Assembly: GCA_016926475.1 (NCBI GenBank)
Contig: JAFGON010000090.1
Location: forward strand, 1 to 25,629
Direction: 5' to 3'
DNA: 25,629 nt
Source: a candidate division WOR-3 bacterium
GTDB taxonomy: Bacteria; SDB-A
The translations under genes and the position numbers were made by a program. How positions within the stretch are numbered: position 1 is the stretch's first letter; every line of letters begins with the position of its first letter. The notes beneath the pieces were generated by a model. The model was not told where the DNA came from. It saw only the letters and a program-made list of their open reading frames with translations, and did not search any database. Of this stretch, positions 12,916 to 21,371 are shown piece after piece.

Positions 12916-15900
12916 TCAATATTGACGTGTAAGTTCAATTATCTTTTTTCTGAGCTCATTATCCGATGTTTTTTTGTCTTTCAATTGCTCGATAATTTTC
13001 CTCGCCGCTGCAATTTGTCCTGATTTCTCAAGAGCCGACGCGAGAGACACTGCCGCGTATAAAGTGTCTCCGTTATCCTCTCCCAGATTTTCTTTAAACA
13101 GTATATAGGAACGTTCAAAAAACTTTAACGCCTTTTTCATTTCGGATTTCTCCAAATAAATCTGTGCAATTGATCCGTAGACATACGCAGCATAAAAGCT
13201 TCTGACCCCGCAGGTTTTTTTGAATATCATCAGAGATACTTTAAAGAATTCAAGAGCCTTGTCGTAGTTTTTTTTTATAAACTCAATTTTACCGAGAAAG
13301 CTGTATGATATTGCTGAATCGGTGTTTTCTCTTTCTGCCCCTGTTTTGGTAAGTTTTAATACTCTCCTGTAACACTCGGCCGCCCTTCTGTAGTTTTTCT
13401 TCGAGAAATGGTTGTAGCCGAGATTGACATAAACTCTTATAGCGTCGGGAGATAAACCTAAACCCACTTTTCTGTAAATATCCGACGCTCTTATGAGATT
13501 TTTCCTCGCCTCTTCGTATTTTCCCATTTTGTTCAGCAGACCGCCTACGTTGTTCATGAGAAAAGCCACTTCTTTGTTTTTCGGACCGTAGATTTTCATA
13601 AACACTTCAAGCGATTTGAAATTGTAATGCGCTGATCTTTCATATTCTCCCAGGTAATAATACGCCACCCCGAGGTTGTTCAAAACGGAGGCAAACCTGT
13701 GGTCTTCGACAGCGCTCTCTTCTTTTACGAGCTGGACTGCTTTTTTAAGATAGAAAATAGCTTCCCTTGGTTCGCCTAGGTTTATGAGCGTGGATCCTAT
13801 GCTGTTCAACGCTTCAAATTCATCCTTTTTTCCAGACCTGCTTTTTTTTATCAAGTATAAATACCTCTTTCTGAATCTCAGGGATTTTTTGAAATTTTCC
13901 GAATTCGAGTAAACATCTCCGATTTCCTCAAAAACTTGATATTTTCTGCTTTCTTGTATTCTCCGAGGCCAAAGCTTAAAGGCGGTTTGAAAATGAGATA
14001 TCGCTTCTTCAAAATTTCCCTTCATTTTGCTGAGCTTACCCAACTTCATATAGATTCCGACAAGAAGAGGGATGTCTTTGAGTCCTGCCCTCTCGTATCT
14101 TACGAGCGAAGAAGTAAGGTAAAACTCGGCCTGTTTCAGTGAATTAGTGTTAAAAAGATCTTCTGCGATGTCGCACATCAAAGCGACTACTCGATTTTCG
14201 TTTTTTTCAGGGCTTTTTTCAAGACAATACAGGGCTTTTTCGGCAGAAAAAACCGCTTCTTCCGAATCGTATGACTCTCTGCAATGAATCGCCGCCTTCT
14301 GCCACCGCCCGAACGCTTTTTGGTATTCCTCGGCCATTTCGTAATGAAAGGCAATTTCTCTCTGTTTACGTCCCTCTTCACCGTAATTCTTTTCAAGCGC
14401 CGCCGCCGCACACCTGTGCTCAGACCAGAAGTTAGTCTGAGCCAGCATTTCTATGACAGTATCCCTGATCAAACTGTGCCTGAATTTGATTTTATTTCCT
14501 GAAATTTCTATCAATTTTTCTTTCTCAAAATAATCCAACGCTTTCTCCGTTACAAGTTTTGATCCGCTATTTATCATTGTGAGCAAATCTTCTTTTTCGA
14601 ACTCCTCTCCCATAACCGCGCAGGCGTTGAGAATCCTCCTGTACTCCGCTACTGTTCTGTCAATTCTTCCGGCGATTACAGAAAACATGCTTCCAGAGAT
14701 TGCTGCTTCATCACCCGAAAACGTCAATTTCCCCTTTTTAAAGACTGTAAGTCCGGATATTTTCATAAACCTGCAGAGTTCTTCTATTAACATCGGGTTT
14801 CCCAAAGTCTTTCTGCATATGAACTTTTGGAGCTTTCTGTCTATTCTTCTTCCGAAAACGGTTTCAGCCGCAAATATAGTCTTTTCTCTGCTCAGTTTGT
14901 CGAGTTTGAAATGAAATGGCTTTATACCATGGAATTTCCCCAGAACTGAAAATTCTCCAGAAGCTGTAAATACAAAAACAGTTCTTTTGAACGATTCATA
15001 GTCGAGCATTTTTCTGATCAGTTCCAAAGTCGCAAAGTCAAATTTGTCTGCGTCATCGAATAAGAACAGGCACTTTTTTTCTGCCGCGAAAAAAGACAGA
15101 AAACCAATCACCGATAGAAGAATATGTTCTTGCCTTTTCTTCGGGTCTATTTTTTCAAGAAAAGACCGGTATTTCATGATTCCGCACATACAGCCGATAA
15201 AAGGTTCAAGCGATTTTAATTCTTCATTCAACTCAAAGTATTTCTCGCTTTTTTTTCCCCGCGACAAGAAACCTTTCACGATCTGGGCATACTTCACTTC
15301 AAACATCTCTTTTCCGGTATCAGGTCTCAAACCTGCGGGGACCATGAAAGTCTCAGAAAAAAAATCCTTAAAAGGCTGAAAAGCGTCCTTTTTAAATTCG
15401 CCGCCTTTGAAATTGATTACGGGATACTTTCCTTTAACCGATGCGGATAAACCCTCGAGAACCGAACTTTTCCCCATCCCGTTTTCTCCTGAGACCAATA
15501 TAATTGTCCTGTCCTTAGTCTCCCTGGCAATACCGGATATCTTTGATATAAAATCTTTTCTCATTTCGGAGCCAAGTTTCTTCCCTCCTTTTTCTTTCTT
15601 TAAAAGGTTCTGAATTTCAACTTTATCACGGATTCCTTTGAATCTGCGTTTTTGGAAAAACTCAAAAGTGAATTTATCTCTCAGCCCGGCGGTTGTCACG
15701 GCGTCAAAAAGGCATTCTCCTTTTTTTGCCGTTTTTAAGATTCTCGAGGACAGGTTCACCGCTTCCCCGTTCACTGCGTATCTGTCTTTGGCTCCCGCAG
15801 AGAAATAACCGGTGAATATTTTTCCGAATACGCACGATGAAAAGGACCTGCCCTGATACCTTTCTCTCGCCTCGAGCATAAACTCACATGCTCTTCTGAG

Positions 15901-16761
15901 GTCAGAGCCCCTCGAAAGCGGTGCTCCGAAGAGGATGAAATATACGATACCGTCCTTCGTTGCTTCGACGTCATTTAAGTTGCCTCCGAAATCGCATGAC
16001 ATTCGGATTATGTCTTCGGATAAGAGACTCATTTCATTTTCTTTAATCACCCTTTTTATTTTCAGGAAGACACACCCGGCTTGCCTGAATTCACTCGACG
16101 GTCTTCCCTCTCTCGACTTTGCAAAATCGTTTTCCCTCAAGAAAACAGGTTTAATTGTCTTTTTCAGCCTATCTTCCAGCAAGTATGTTCTTTTTCCGAT
16201 GCTTTCTTTAATTCGGTATTCAAGATCTGTTTCATAAATACCACCCCCATCAAAACTGACGCTCAATTCGCCCGGAGGCGTTGATTCCTGCGCCGAAAGG
16301 CTCAAGAAGACCGCGTCTCCCGTGAATACGCAAAATTCTTTCCCCTTTTCCCCGAACGCAAACCATGACAAGCTTCCTTCAGTCGCTGAGGTTCTGAGCA
16401 GTACGCTCGATTCCCCTTCAGGGGTCAGAAACTTTGCCCTCTCAATCTTATTTTTTATTTCTGATCCTGCTCTGACGGCATTTTTCAAGGAATCCCGGCC
16501 GGGAAAAACCGAAGTATACGAATCGCCTGAAAGAGAGACGACTTGACCGCCGAACTTTTTTGTATTTCTGAAAACTGTTTCGTAGAAGTAATCCAACAAA
16601 AAAGTTATGATTCGGACGCCTTTTTTCCCGTGTCTCGACAGGCTTTCAGTCAGGCCAGTAAAACCGACTATATCGGAGCTGACAACAGATCCTTCGAAAC
16701 TGCCTGATTTAGAGCCGGCGAGTATTTTTTTCTCGAGAAATTGAGGAGTTGAACCGCGCAT
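12916..16761 (-). CDS. tandem class III cyclase / AAA-type ATPase / TPR protein (soluble adenylyl cyclase-like)
   Basis: The 1281-residue cytosolic protein has two cyclase homology domains (about 22-165 and 228-385), an ATPase module with P-loop GENGMGKSS (425-433) and Walker B LFLFDD (565-570), a winged-helix-like segment, and from about 780 to the end many TPR units. The order matches mammalian soluble adenylyl cyclase and bacterial cyclase-ATPase-TPR proteins. The first domain keeps the two metal-binding aspartates (D30 in SSDIVGFTG, D80 in SLSGDSY) but lacks the Asn/Arg pair. The second keeps Asn336 and Arg340 (GEAVNLSSR) but lacks the first Asp. The halves could make one composite site, or the protein may be a non-catalytic signalling scaffold. 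It is 12 bp downstream of the HD-domain gene and convergent with the selenoprotein gene (21-bp gap). Confidence 0.85.
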   Translation of the reverse strand: MRGSTPQFLEKKILAGSKSGSFEGSVVSSDIVGFTGLTESLSRHGKKGVRIITFLLDYFYETVFRNTKKFGGQVVSLSGDSYTSVFPGRDSLKNAVRAGSEIKNKIERAKFLTPEGESSVLLRTSATEGSLSWFAFGEKGKEFCVFTGDAVFLSLSAQESTPPGELSVSFDGGGIYETDLEYRIKESIGKRTYLLEDRLKKTIKPVFLRENDFAKSREGRPSSEFRQAGCVFLKIKRVIKENEMSLLSEDIIRMSCDFGGNLNDVEATKDGIVYFILFGAPLSRGSDLRRACEFMLEARERYQGRSFSSCVFGKIFTGYFSAGAKDRYAVNGEAVNLSSRILKTAKKGECLFDAVTTAGLRDKFTFEFFQKRRFKGIRDKVEIQNLLKKEKGGKKLGSEMRKDFISKISGIARETKDRTIILVSGENGMGKSSVLEGLSASVKGKYPVINFKGGEFKKDAFQPFKDFFSETFMVPAGLRPDTGKEMFEVKYAQIVKGFLSRGKKSEKYFELNEELKSLEPFIGCMCGIMKYRSFLEKIDPKKRQEHILLSVIGFLSFFAAEKKCLFLFDDADKFDFATLELIRKMLDYESFKRTVFVFTASGEFSVLGKFHGIKPFHFKLDKLSREKTIFAAETVFGRRIDRKLQKFICRKTLGNPMLIEELCRFMKISGLTVFKKGKLTFSGDEAAISGSMFSVIAGRIDRTVAEYRRILNACAVMGEEFEKEDLLTMINSGSKLVTEKALDYFEKEKLIEISGNKIKFRHSLIRDTVIEMLAQTNFWSEHRCAAAALEKNYGEEGRKQREIAFHYEMAEEYQKAFGRWQKAAIHCRESYDSEEAVFSAEKALYCLEKSPEKNENRVVALMCDIAEDLFNTNSLKQAEFYLTSSLVRYERAGLKDIPLLVGIYMKLGKLSKMKGNFEEAISHFQTAFKLWPRRIQESRKYQVFEEIGDVYSNSENFKKSLRFRKRYLYLIKKSRSGKKDEFEALNSIGSTLINLGEPREAIFYLKKAVQLVKEESAVEDHRFASVLNNLGVAYYYLGEYERSAHYNFKSLEVFMKIYGPKNKEVAFLMNNVGGLLNKMGKYEEARKNLIRASDIYRKVGLGLSPDAIRVYVNLGYNHFSKKNYRRAAECYRRVLKLTKTGAERENTDSAISYSFLGKIEFIKKNYDKALEFFKVSLMIFKKTCGVRSFYAAYVYGSIAQIYLEKSEMKKALKFFERSYILFKENLGEDNGDTLYAAVSLASALEKSGQIAAARKIIEQLKDKKTSDNELRKKIIELTRQY

Positions 16762-16773
16762 TCGACAATCCGA

Positions 16774-17364
16774 TTAAAAAAATAATTTTTCAGAGCATTC
16801 GTCAATAAGGCTTAACGCGAAATCCCAGAGCGCTTGAGATCCTTCGGCTATATGTTGGTTTGCTTCAATAACTTGATCTTTTTTTATTCCGTTCTCCCTC
16901 CATGCTTTGCCTTCTGTCGCATGGTTTTGCATTATCGGCTCAAGCCTGTCTATAGCGGTTGCGAATCTCGCTTCTGCGGTCTTTCTCTCTTCAAATTCCA
17001 GCCAAATATCCATGAATTCATCCTTTAAATTTTCCGGTAACAACCCGAAAATCCTTTTTGAAGCCGTTTCTTCCTTTTGCCTTTTTTCATCTTTTTTGTC
17101 CGTATAAAGAATATAATCACCTGCGTCAATCTCAACCAAGTCGTGTATCAGGACCATTTTGATGACTTTTAAAACATCGATAGGTCTGTTTGAGAATTTT
17201 TCAAAAACCATGGCCATAACTGCCAAGTGCCATGAATGCTCAGCGCTATTTTCATGCCTCGATCCGTCAAAAATATAGGTGTGCCTGAAAACTGATTTTA
17301 GCCTGTCAATTTCCCCGGTGAAATCTACCGAGCGCTGAAAATCTTCACTCCGTTTTTTATACAA
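16774..17364 (-). CDS. HD-domain phosphohydrolase (YfbR/HDDC2-like)
   Basis: The 196-residue protein has the HD signature metal ligands H43 (ENSAEHSWH), H74-D75 (LIHDLVEIDAGD) and D139 (ATAIDRLEP). Its size and motif order fit the single-domain HD_3 group that includes 5'-deoxynucleotidase YfbR and HDDC2. A nucleotide 5'-monophosphate or related phosphoester is the likely substrate, but specificity cannot be read from sequence. It lies 12 bp from each neighbour in an apparent three-gene minus-strand run: ketopantoate-reductase-like, HD protein, cyclase-ATPase-TPR protein. A link to cyclic-nucleotide turnover with the downstream cyclase-like protein is possible but speculative. Confidence 0.85.
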   Translation of the reverse strand: MYKKRSEDFQRSVDFTGEIDRLKSVFRHTYIFDGSRHENSAEHSWHLAVMAMVFEKFSNRPIDVLKVIKMVLIHDLVEIDAGDYILYTDKKDEKRQKEETASKRIFGLLPENLKDEFMDIWLEFEERKTAEARFATAIDRLEPIMQNHATEGKAWRENGIKKDQVIEANQHIAEGSQALWDFALSLIDECSEKLFF

Positions 17365-17376
17365 TGCCCCCCCTTG

Positions 17377-18339
17377 TTATGCCTGTTTTCCCTTTTGAAT
17401 ATCAAGATTTGAAATCTTTTTTATTTTCTCCAAGAGCCCGGCATAAAATTTCTTATGATTGGGTAATTCAAGATTAAATGTTTTCGCTTGTTTCACTACA
17501 TATCCAGCCAGTACATCCAGTTCGGTTTTCCCCCCTGAAATCAGATCTCTTTGAAATGACGTTTTTGTCGCCGGATCAAAAGAAGATAATAATTCAAAGT
17601 TATTTCGTAGTGTATCGTCTTCAATTGCTACATTTTGAGCTTCCGCCAAAATTTTAATCTCCTTCATTAAAGCCATTAATTCTTCCGTTTTATTTGGGTC
17701 TTCGACAATGTCTCCTGAGGTGCAGTCATAATAAGCCGAAATCGTCGAAAAAGGAGATAATAACAGAAATTTATCCCATTCTCTTTTTTTGATACAACTG
17801 TCGAATTCCGCCTTTATTCTCGATTCGTTCAACATCTCCAAAACTACTCTGTGGTCTTTTTCTTTAGAATTTTCCGAACCCATAAATAGTTTCCCCGCAG
17901 AACCCGTTTGTCTTACCAGCCCGGGTTTAACTATCTGAGAGCTCACATAAATACATCCGCCCAAGACATTGGTGAATGGAAATTTGTAACGTATTTTCTC
18001 TTCCATGTTTATGCCGTTCAGCATTGAAATTATTACAGTTTTATCATCTATGTTGCCTCGAATATTTTCAACGGCGTCATCGAGGTGATAACTTTTGACG
18101 CATACGAATACATGCGAAAACATCCCGAGACCGGCGGGATTGTCGGTGGCATGGTCTGGGTGTACTCTGTATTCATGATTTTCGGTTTTCAGGGTCACCC
18201 CCCCAGATTTGATAGCTTTTAAACCCTCTCCCCTCTGGATAAAGATTATTTGATGGGGGAGCGTCTGTTTTCTGAAGTAGCACAGCCTCGCGCCGAGATA
18301 ACCCCCGACGCCTCCTATACCCAATATTGCTATTTTCAT
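17377..18339 (-). CDS. ketopantoate reductase (PanE/ApbA) family protein
   Basis: The 320-residue NADPH-binding protein has the N-terminal Rossmann motif GIGGVG (G7, G9, G12), the family's CVKSYHLDDA and ISMLNGINMEEKI segments, and a helical C-terminal domain. Family members reduce 2-dehydropantoate to pantoate for pantothenate and CoA synthesis. The conserved catalytic Lys appears in REWDKFLLL. The Asn that normally follows four residues later (KLAVN in E. coli PanE) is Leu here, and the next Asn is Ser, so this may be a paralogue acting on another 2-oxoacid. I therefore give no symbol. It is divergent from thiM (56-bp gap). Confidence 0.82.
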   Translation of the reverse strand: MKIAILGIGGVGGYLGARLCYFRKQTLPHQIIFIQRGEGLKAIKSGGVTLKTENHEYRVHPDHATDNPAGLGMFSHVFVCVKSYHLDDAVENIRGNIDDKTVIISMLNGINMEEKIRYKFPFTNVLGGCIYVSSQIVKPGLVRQTGSAGKLFMGSENSKEKDHRVVLEMLNESRIKAEFDSCIKKREWDKFLLLSPFSTISAYYDCTSGDIVEDPNKTEELMALMKEIKILAEAQNVAIEDDTLRNNFELLSSFDPATKTSFQRDLISGGKTELDVLAGYVVKQAKTFNLELPNHKKFYAGLLEKIKKISNLDIQKGKQA

Positions 18340-18370
18340 TGTTGTTATTGTAATATATGGATTGGATCAA

Positions 18371-18386
18371 TTGAAAATATTTTTCA
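18371..18386. promoter_or_regulatory. palindromic 16-mer upstream of thiM, second copy
   Basis: TTGAAAATATTTTTCA is identical to positions 4497-4512. Here it ends immediately before the thiM RBS (AGGAGG, 18386-18391), so a bound protein or RNA fold would affect thiM expression. No TPP riboswitch fits in this 56-bp gap. Confidence 0.35.
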
Positions 18387-18395
18387 GGAGGACGC

Positions 18396-19205
18396 ATGGA
18401 TTATTCAAAAATGATTATGGGTAATTTAAAAAAATTGAGAGAAAAAAGACCTCTGATTCACCACATCACAAATTTCGTTGTGATGAACCAGACCGCGAAT
18501 TTAACACTTGCCATTGGTGGTCAACCTGTCATGTCACACGCCCTGGATGAAGTCGAAGAGATGGTGTCCTACGCTGGCTGCCTTTTGCTAAACATAGGAA
18601 CGCTGACCCCTGAATTAGTCCATTCAATGATAATAGCGGGGAAAAAGGCTGAAGAATTGGGTGTACCGGTCGTTTTTGATCCAGTCGGAGCCGGAGCGAC
18701 CAAACTCAGGACTGAATCAGCCCTCAAAATTCTTTCGGAAGTAAAGGTGTCAATTCTCAGAGCAAATCCTGCCGAAGCTTTGATTTGCGCCGGAATGGAA
18801 GCCGAAATCGTGGGTGTTGATTCAAAAGAAACTCAGGATACAGCGCTTGAAAAAGTCCGCGAAGCCTCAAAAATATTAGGAGTGGTAATGGCTGTCACCG
18901 GTAAAAAGGATATTATAACGGATTCAATAAAAACGGTGATTTGCACCAACGGGCACGAAATTATGAGCAGGGTAACCGGCACAGGCTGTTCCTCCTCGAC
19001 TTCTGTTTCGTGTTTTGCAGCGGTTGAAAAAGATCTTTTTTCAGCGGCTGTCTGCGGAGTGTCATTTTTCTCGCTAGCCGGCGAGATAGCAGCAGAGAAA
19101 TCAAACGGACCCGGTTCTTTCGAGGTCTCTCTCTCGGATAAGATTTATGGCGTAGCTGAAGAAGACATCAAAAACCGTTTAAAAATAGAGATTGTCAAGG
19201 ACTGA
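18396..19205 (+). CDS. thiM: hydroxyethylthiazole kinase
   Basis: The 269-residue ribokinase-fold enzyme phosphorylates 4-methyl-5-(2-hydroxyethyl)thiazole to salvage the thiazole half of thiamine (EC 2.7.1.50). Visible signatures are PLIHHITNFVVMNQTAN (19-35), VMSHALDEVEEM (46-57), VVFDPVGAGAT (92-102), ILRANPAEA (120-128) and RVTGTGC (192-198), whose Cys198 matches the conserved catalytic-loop Cys of the Bacillus enzyme. The length is typical. ATG 18396 follows AGGAGG at normal spacing. No thiD or thiE lies beside it, so it appears as a single-gene transcript, divergent from the ketopantoate-reductase-like gene. Confidence 0.96.
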   Translation: MDYSKMIMGNLKKLREKRPLIHHITNFVVMNQTANLTLAIGGQPVMSHALDEVEEMVSYAGCLLLNIGTLTPELVHSMIIAGKKAEELGVPVVFDPVGAGATKLRTESALKILSEVKVSILRANPAEALICAGMEAEIVGVDSKETQDTALEKVREASKILGVVMAVTGKKDIITDSIKTVICTNGHEIMSRVTGTGCSSSTSVSCFAAVEKDLFSAAVCGVSFFSLAGEIAAEKSNGPGSFEVSLSDKIYGVAEEDIKNRLKIEIVKD

Positions 19206-19256
19206 AAATCTTCTCCGGGATTATACCTGTCAACATTTTTGGTTTTCAATCCCATT

Positions 19257-19279
19257 ACTCATTTTTTTGAGTTTTTTTA
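19257..19279 (+). terminator. weak intrinsic terminator after thiM
   Basis: ACTCA and TGAGT form a 5-bp stem around a T-rich loop and are followed by a run of seven T. The stem is short and AT-rich, so its strength is doubtful. Its place 52 bp after the thiM stop supports the call. Confidence 0.35.
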
Positions 19280-19492
19280 AATGCTTTACTGTCCCGCATG
19301 AAAATCGACCTATAATTAAATGATTTTTTACAGAAAAAAATCTCTTATAGGGCTGAAGCGTCGAAAATTTCAATACAATAAACTTGTCAGATTACATTCA
19401 TGGGGTCTGTCATTATTTAAGATGTAAATTTCCCTAAAATTTTCCCAAGAAAAAAATTAATTGTCGTTTTCCGGCGTTTTATTTTTATCTTC

Positions 19493-19520
19493 TTGACATG
19501 GAGGGATTATTGGATTAAAT
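19493..19520 (+). promoter_or_regulatory. promoter of the MarR-efflux operon
   Basis: The consensus -35 TTGACA (19493-19498) is followed after 16 bp by TTAAAT (19515-19520), four of six -10 bases. Transcription would start near 19527, inside the palindrome described next. Confidence 0.5.
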
Positions 19521-19522
19521 GA

Positions 19523-19540
19523 TTAGTTATTGCTAACTAA
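19523..19540. promoter_or_regulatory. MarR-type operator palindrome
   Basis: TTAGTTA-TTGC-TAACTAA is a perfect 7-bp inverted repeat just downstream of the -10 and 11 bp before the MarR gene. It resembles the TTAG...CTAA palindromes bound by SlyA/MarR-family dimers, so autoregulation of the operon by the first gene product is likely. Confidence 0.55.
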
Positions 19541-19551
19541 CGGAGTATGAC

Positions 19552-19992
19552 ATGAATACGATTGACAGCCTGGAGCAGGTCATAATGGATTTTTCAGGCC
19601 TGCTGGATTTATTTGAAAGCGATTTCATGAAAAACCGAAAAACCAACGACCTGACTATTAAACAGCTTCTGTATCTCTCTCTAATCGAAACCATGCCCCT
19701 ATGCACCACAACAGCTATTTCCAAAAAACTTCAGGTAAAAAAGCCCACCGTATCAAACCTTATATCTGTTCTTGAAATTAAAGACCTTGTCCGTAAAAGA
19801 CTGTCGAATGAGGACGCAAGAATTCACTTAATTGAAATCACCGTAAAAGGAAAGAATCTGCTGGCGACAAGGAAAAAACTTCACAGAGATTTCGCCAGTA
19901 AAATTTTAAACTGCCTAAATGAATCTGAAAAAGCCCAGTCCTTGAAACTTATGAAAAAAATTTACGATTGCAATAAGGAGCTTTTAAAATGA
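19552..19992 (+). CDS. MarR-family transcriptional regulator
   Basis: The 146-residue protein has the MarR fold: an N-terminal dimerisation helix, a winged helix-turn-helix at about 35-105 (TTTAISKKLQVKKPTVSNLISVLEIKDLVRKRLSNEDARIHLIE region), including the wing, and a C-terminal dimerisation helix pair. ATG 19552 follows CGGAG (19541-19545) at normal spacing. As first gene of an efflux operon with a palindrome over its start site, it probably represses the operon until an effector binds. Its C-terminal codons contain the RBS (AAGGAG) of the next gene, and the two overlap by 4 bases. Confidence 0.9.
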   Translation: MNTIDSLEQVIMDFSGLLDLFESDFMKNRKTNDLTIKQLLYLSLIETMPLCTTTAISKKLQVKKPTVSNLISVLEIKDLVRKRLSNEDARIHLIEITVKGKNLLATRKKLHRDFASKILNCLNESEKAQSLKLMKKIYDCNKELLK

Positions 19993-21371
19993 TGTTCACC
20001 CTGATACTTTCTATTATCCTTTCCTTGCAGCCCCAAATTGTGATTTTCGATTTCGACGAATTTATTTGGGCTGGTCTCGATTTCAGCCATGAAATAAACA
20101 GCGCCGAAATCGCTGAAGACATCGCCAGAAATTCCGAAGCCGCGGCGTTCGGGAATATGCTGCCGAGAATATCTTTTAATTTCAGTTACACGAAAACCGA
20201 CAAACCTTTAGGCGTAGGTCTATCAGTTCCATCTCTTCCCGTGCTGTCGGCCGTGAATCCTCAGGAAATCATCGGATTCACACCTGCGATAGACACATAC
20301 TTGAATTTAACCAAGGATGATTTTAAAACAGCTTCAATAACACTCGTACAGCCTCTTTTCTGGGGAGGGAAGATTTACAAGAATTACAGGATACAAAACC
20401 TTGTAAGGCAAACCGCGTCCGAATACACCGACATTGCCCAGCAGAACACAGTCTTTCAATGCGTTGTCGCTTTCGCATCGTATCAAAGGGCTAAAAGCCT
20501 TCTTGCATCCGCTCAAAGTTATGAACAAGCTATCGCCTGCCACTTAAGAGACGTTGAAAACCTATATAAAAGCGGGGTTGTAATAGAGAACGATCTTGAA
20601 AAAACCCGAATATATCACCAAGACGCCCTTCTTTCAATTCAAGCAGCTGAAAACGCCCTAAAGCTCGCGCAGATGAATGTCTGCAGGCTTTCAGGCCTTG
20701 ACATGTCGACAGAAATAATCTTTTCCGATTCACTGCCGGAGCTGTCAGTACCGGAACTCGACCAAAACCGTCTTGTAGAATACGGAATGAACAACAGAAA
20801 TGAGTTGACTGTCGCCGAACTCAATCTATCGGTTGCCGATGAAAGGAAAGATATATCTTTTTTGAGATTTGTGCCTGACGTGACTCTCTTCGGGACTTTA
20901 AGGGCGAACAATCCCGACTTTGAACTTGAGGACAAATGGGAAACAGGTTGGGTTCTGGGAGTAGATTTAAGCTACACTTTATTTGAAGGTTTCGGAAGGA
21001 TCGCCCAGGTTTCTGCTTCATCTTCTTCCCAGGCTCAGGCCAGGGAAAACATCATCGTCGTCTGTGAAATGATAGAACTTGAAATAAGGAACGGCGTACT
21101 CGATCTCGAACTCTCCAAAAGCAAGCTTTCGACGACAAAAGAGAAGTATTTGTCCTCGCTTGAATACCTCGAACTGTCGAAGTTGCGTTTTACCAGCGGT
21201 GTCATAACCAATTCAGAACTTCTCGATGCCTACCTTCTTCTAAGCGAGGCTGAAACCGACCTGATATCAGCCAAAGCCGACCTTGTAGTAAGTTTTGCAA
21301 AACTGAAAGCCAGCCTGGGAACTCTTTATCCATCTGATGTATTTTCAGAAATTACGGAGGTGAATAATTGA
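19989..21371 (+). CDS. TolC-family outer-membrane efflux protein
   Basis: The 460-residue protein begins with a short signal peptide (hydrophobic FTLILSIILSLQP). It shows the TolC/OEP duplicated pattern of long amphipathic helices: residues about 35-220 and 240-450, each with a helix, strand and helix. The helical parts are rich in Ala, Glu and Ser. It would form the trimeric outer-membrane channel of a tripartite pump. The start ATG overlaps the MarR stop (ATGA) and uses an RBS inside that gene. The stop overlaps the TTG start of the membrane-fusion protein. The family and its operon partners make the role clear, but the exported substrate is unknown. Confidence 0.88.
   Translation: MMFTLILSIILSLQPQIVIFDFDEFIWAGLDFSHEINSAEIAEDIARNSEAAAFGNMLPRISFNFSYTKTDKPLGVGLSVPSLPVLSAVNPQEIIGFTPAIDTYLNLTKDDFKTASITLVQPLFWGGKIYKNYRIQNLVRQTASEYTDIAQQNTVFQCVVAFASYQRAKSLLASAQSYEQAIACHLRDVENLYKSGVVIENDLEKTRIYHQDALLSIQAAENALKLAQMNVCRLSGLDMSTEIIFSDSLPELSVPELDQNRLVEYGMNNRNELTVAELNLSVADERKDISFLRFVPDVTLFGTLRANNPDFELEDKWETGWVLGVDLSYTLFEGFGRIAQVSASSSSQAQARENIIVVCEMIELEIRNGVLDLELSKSKLSTTKEKYLSSLEYLELSKLRFTSGVITNSELLDAYLLLSEAETDLISAKADLVVSFAKLKASLGTLYPSDVFSEITEVNN

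Larger units (their letters stand above)
19206..19551. other. 346-bp intergenic region thiM-marR
   Basis: I see no gene and no tRNA or riboswitch consensus here; the TPP-box sequences are absent. The left end has a weak terminator-like hairpin and a loose inverted repeat GGGATT/AATCCC (19217-19222, 19248-19253). The middle is AT-rich without clear structure. The right end holds the promoter and palindromic operator of the efflux operon. Confidence 0.6.

Noticed and set aside
18340-18395. TPP riboswitch before thiM
   Set aside because: The gap is only 56 bp and contains none of the conserved TPP-aptamer boxes.
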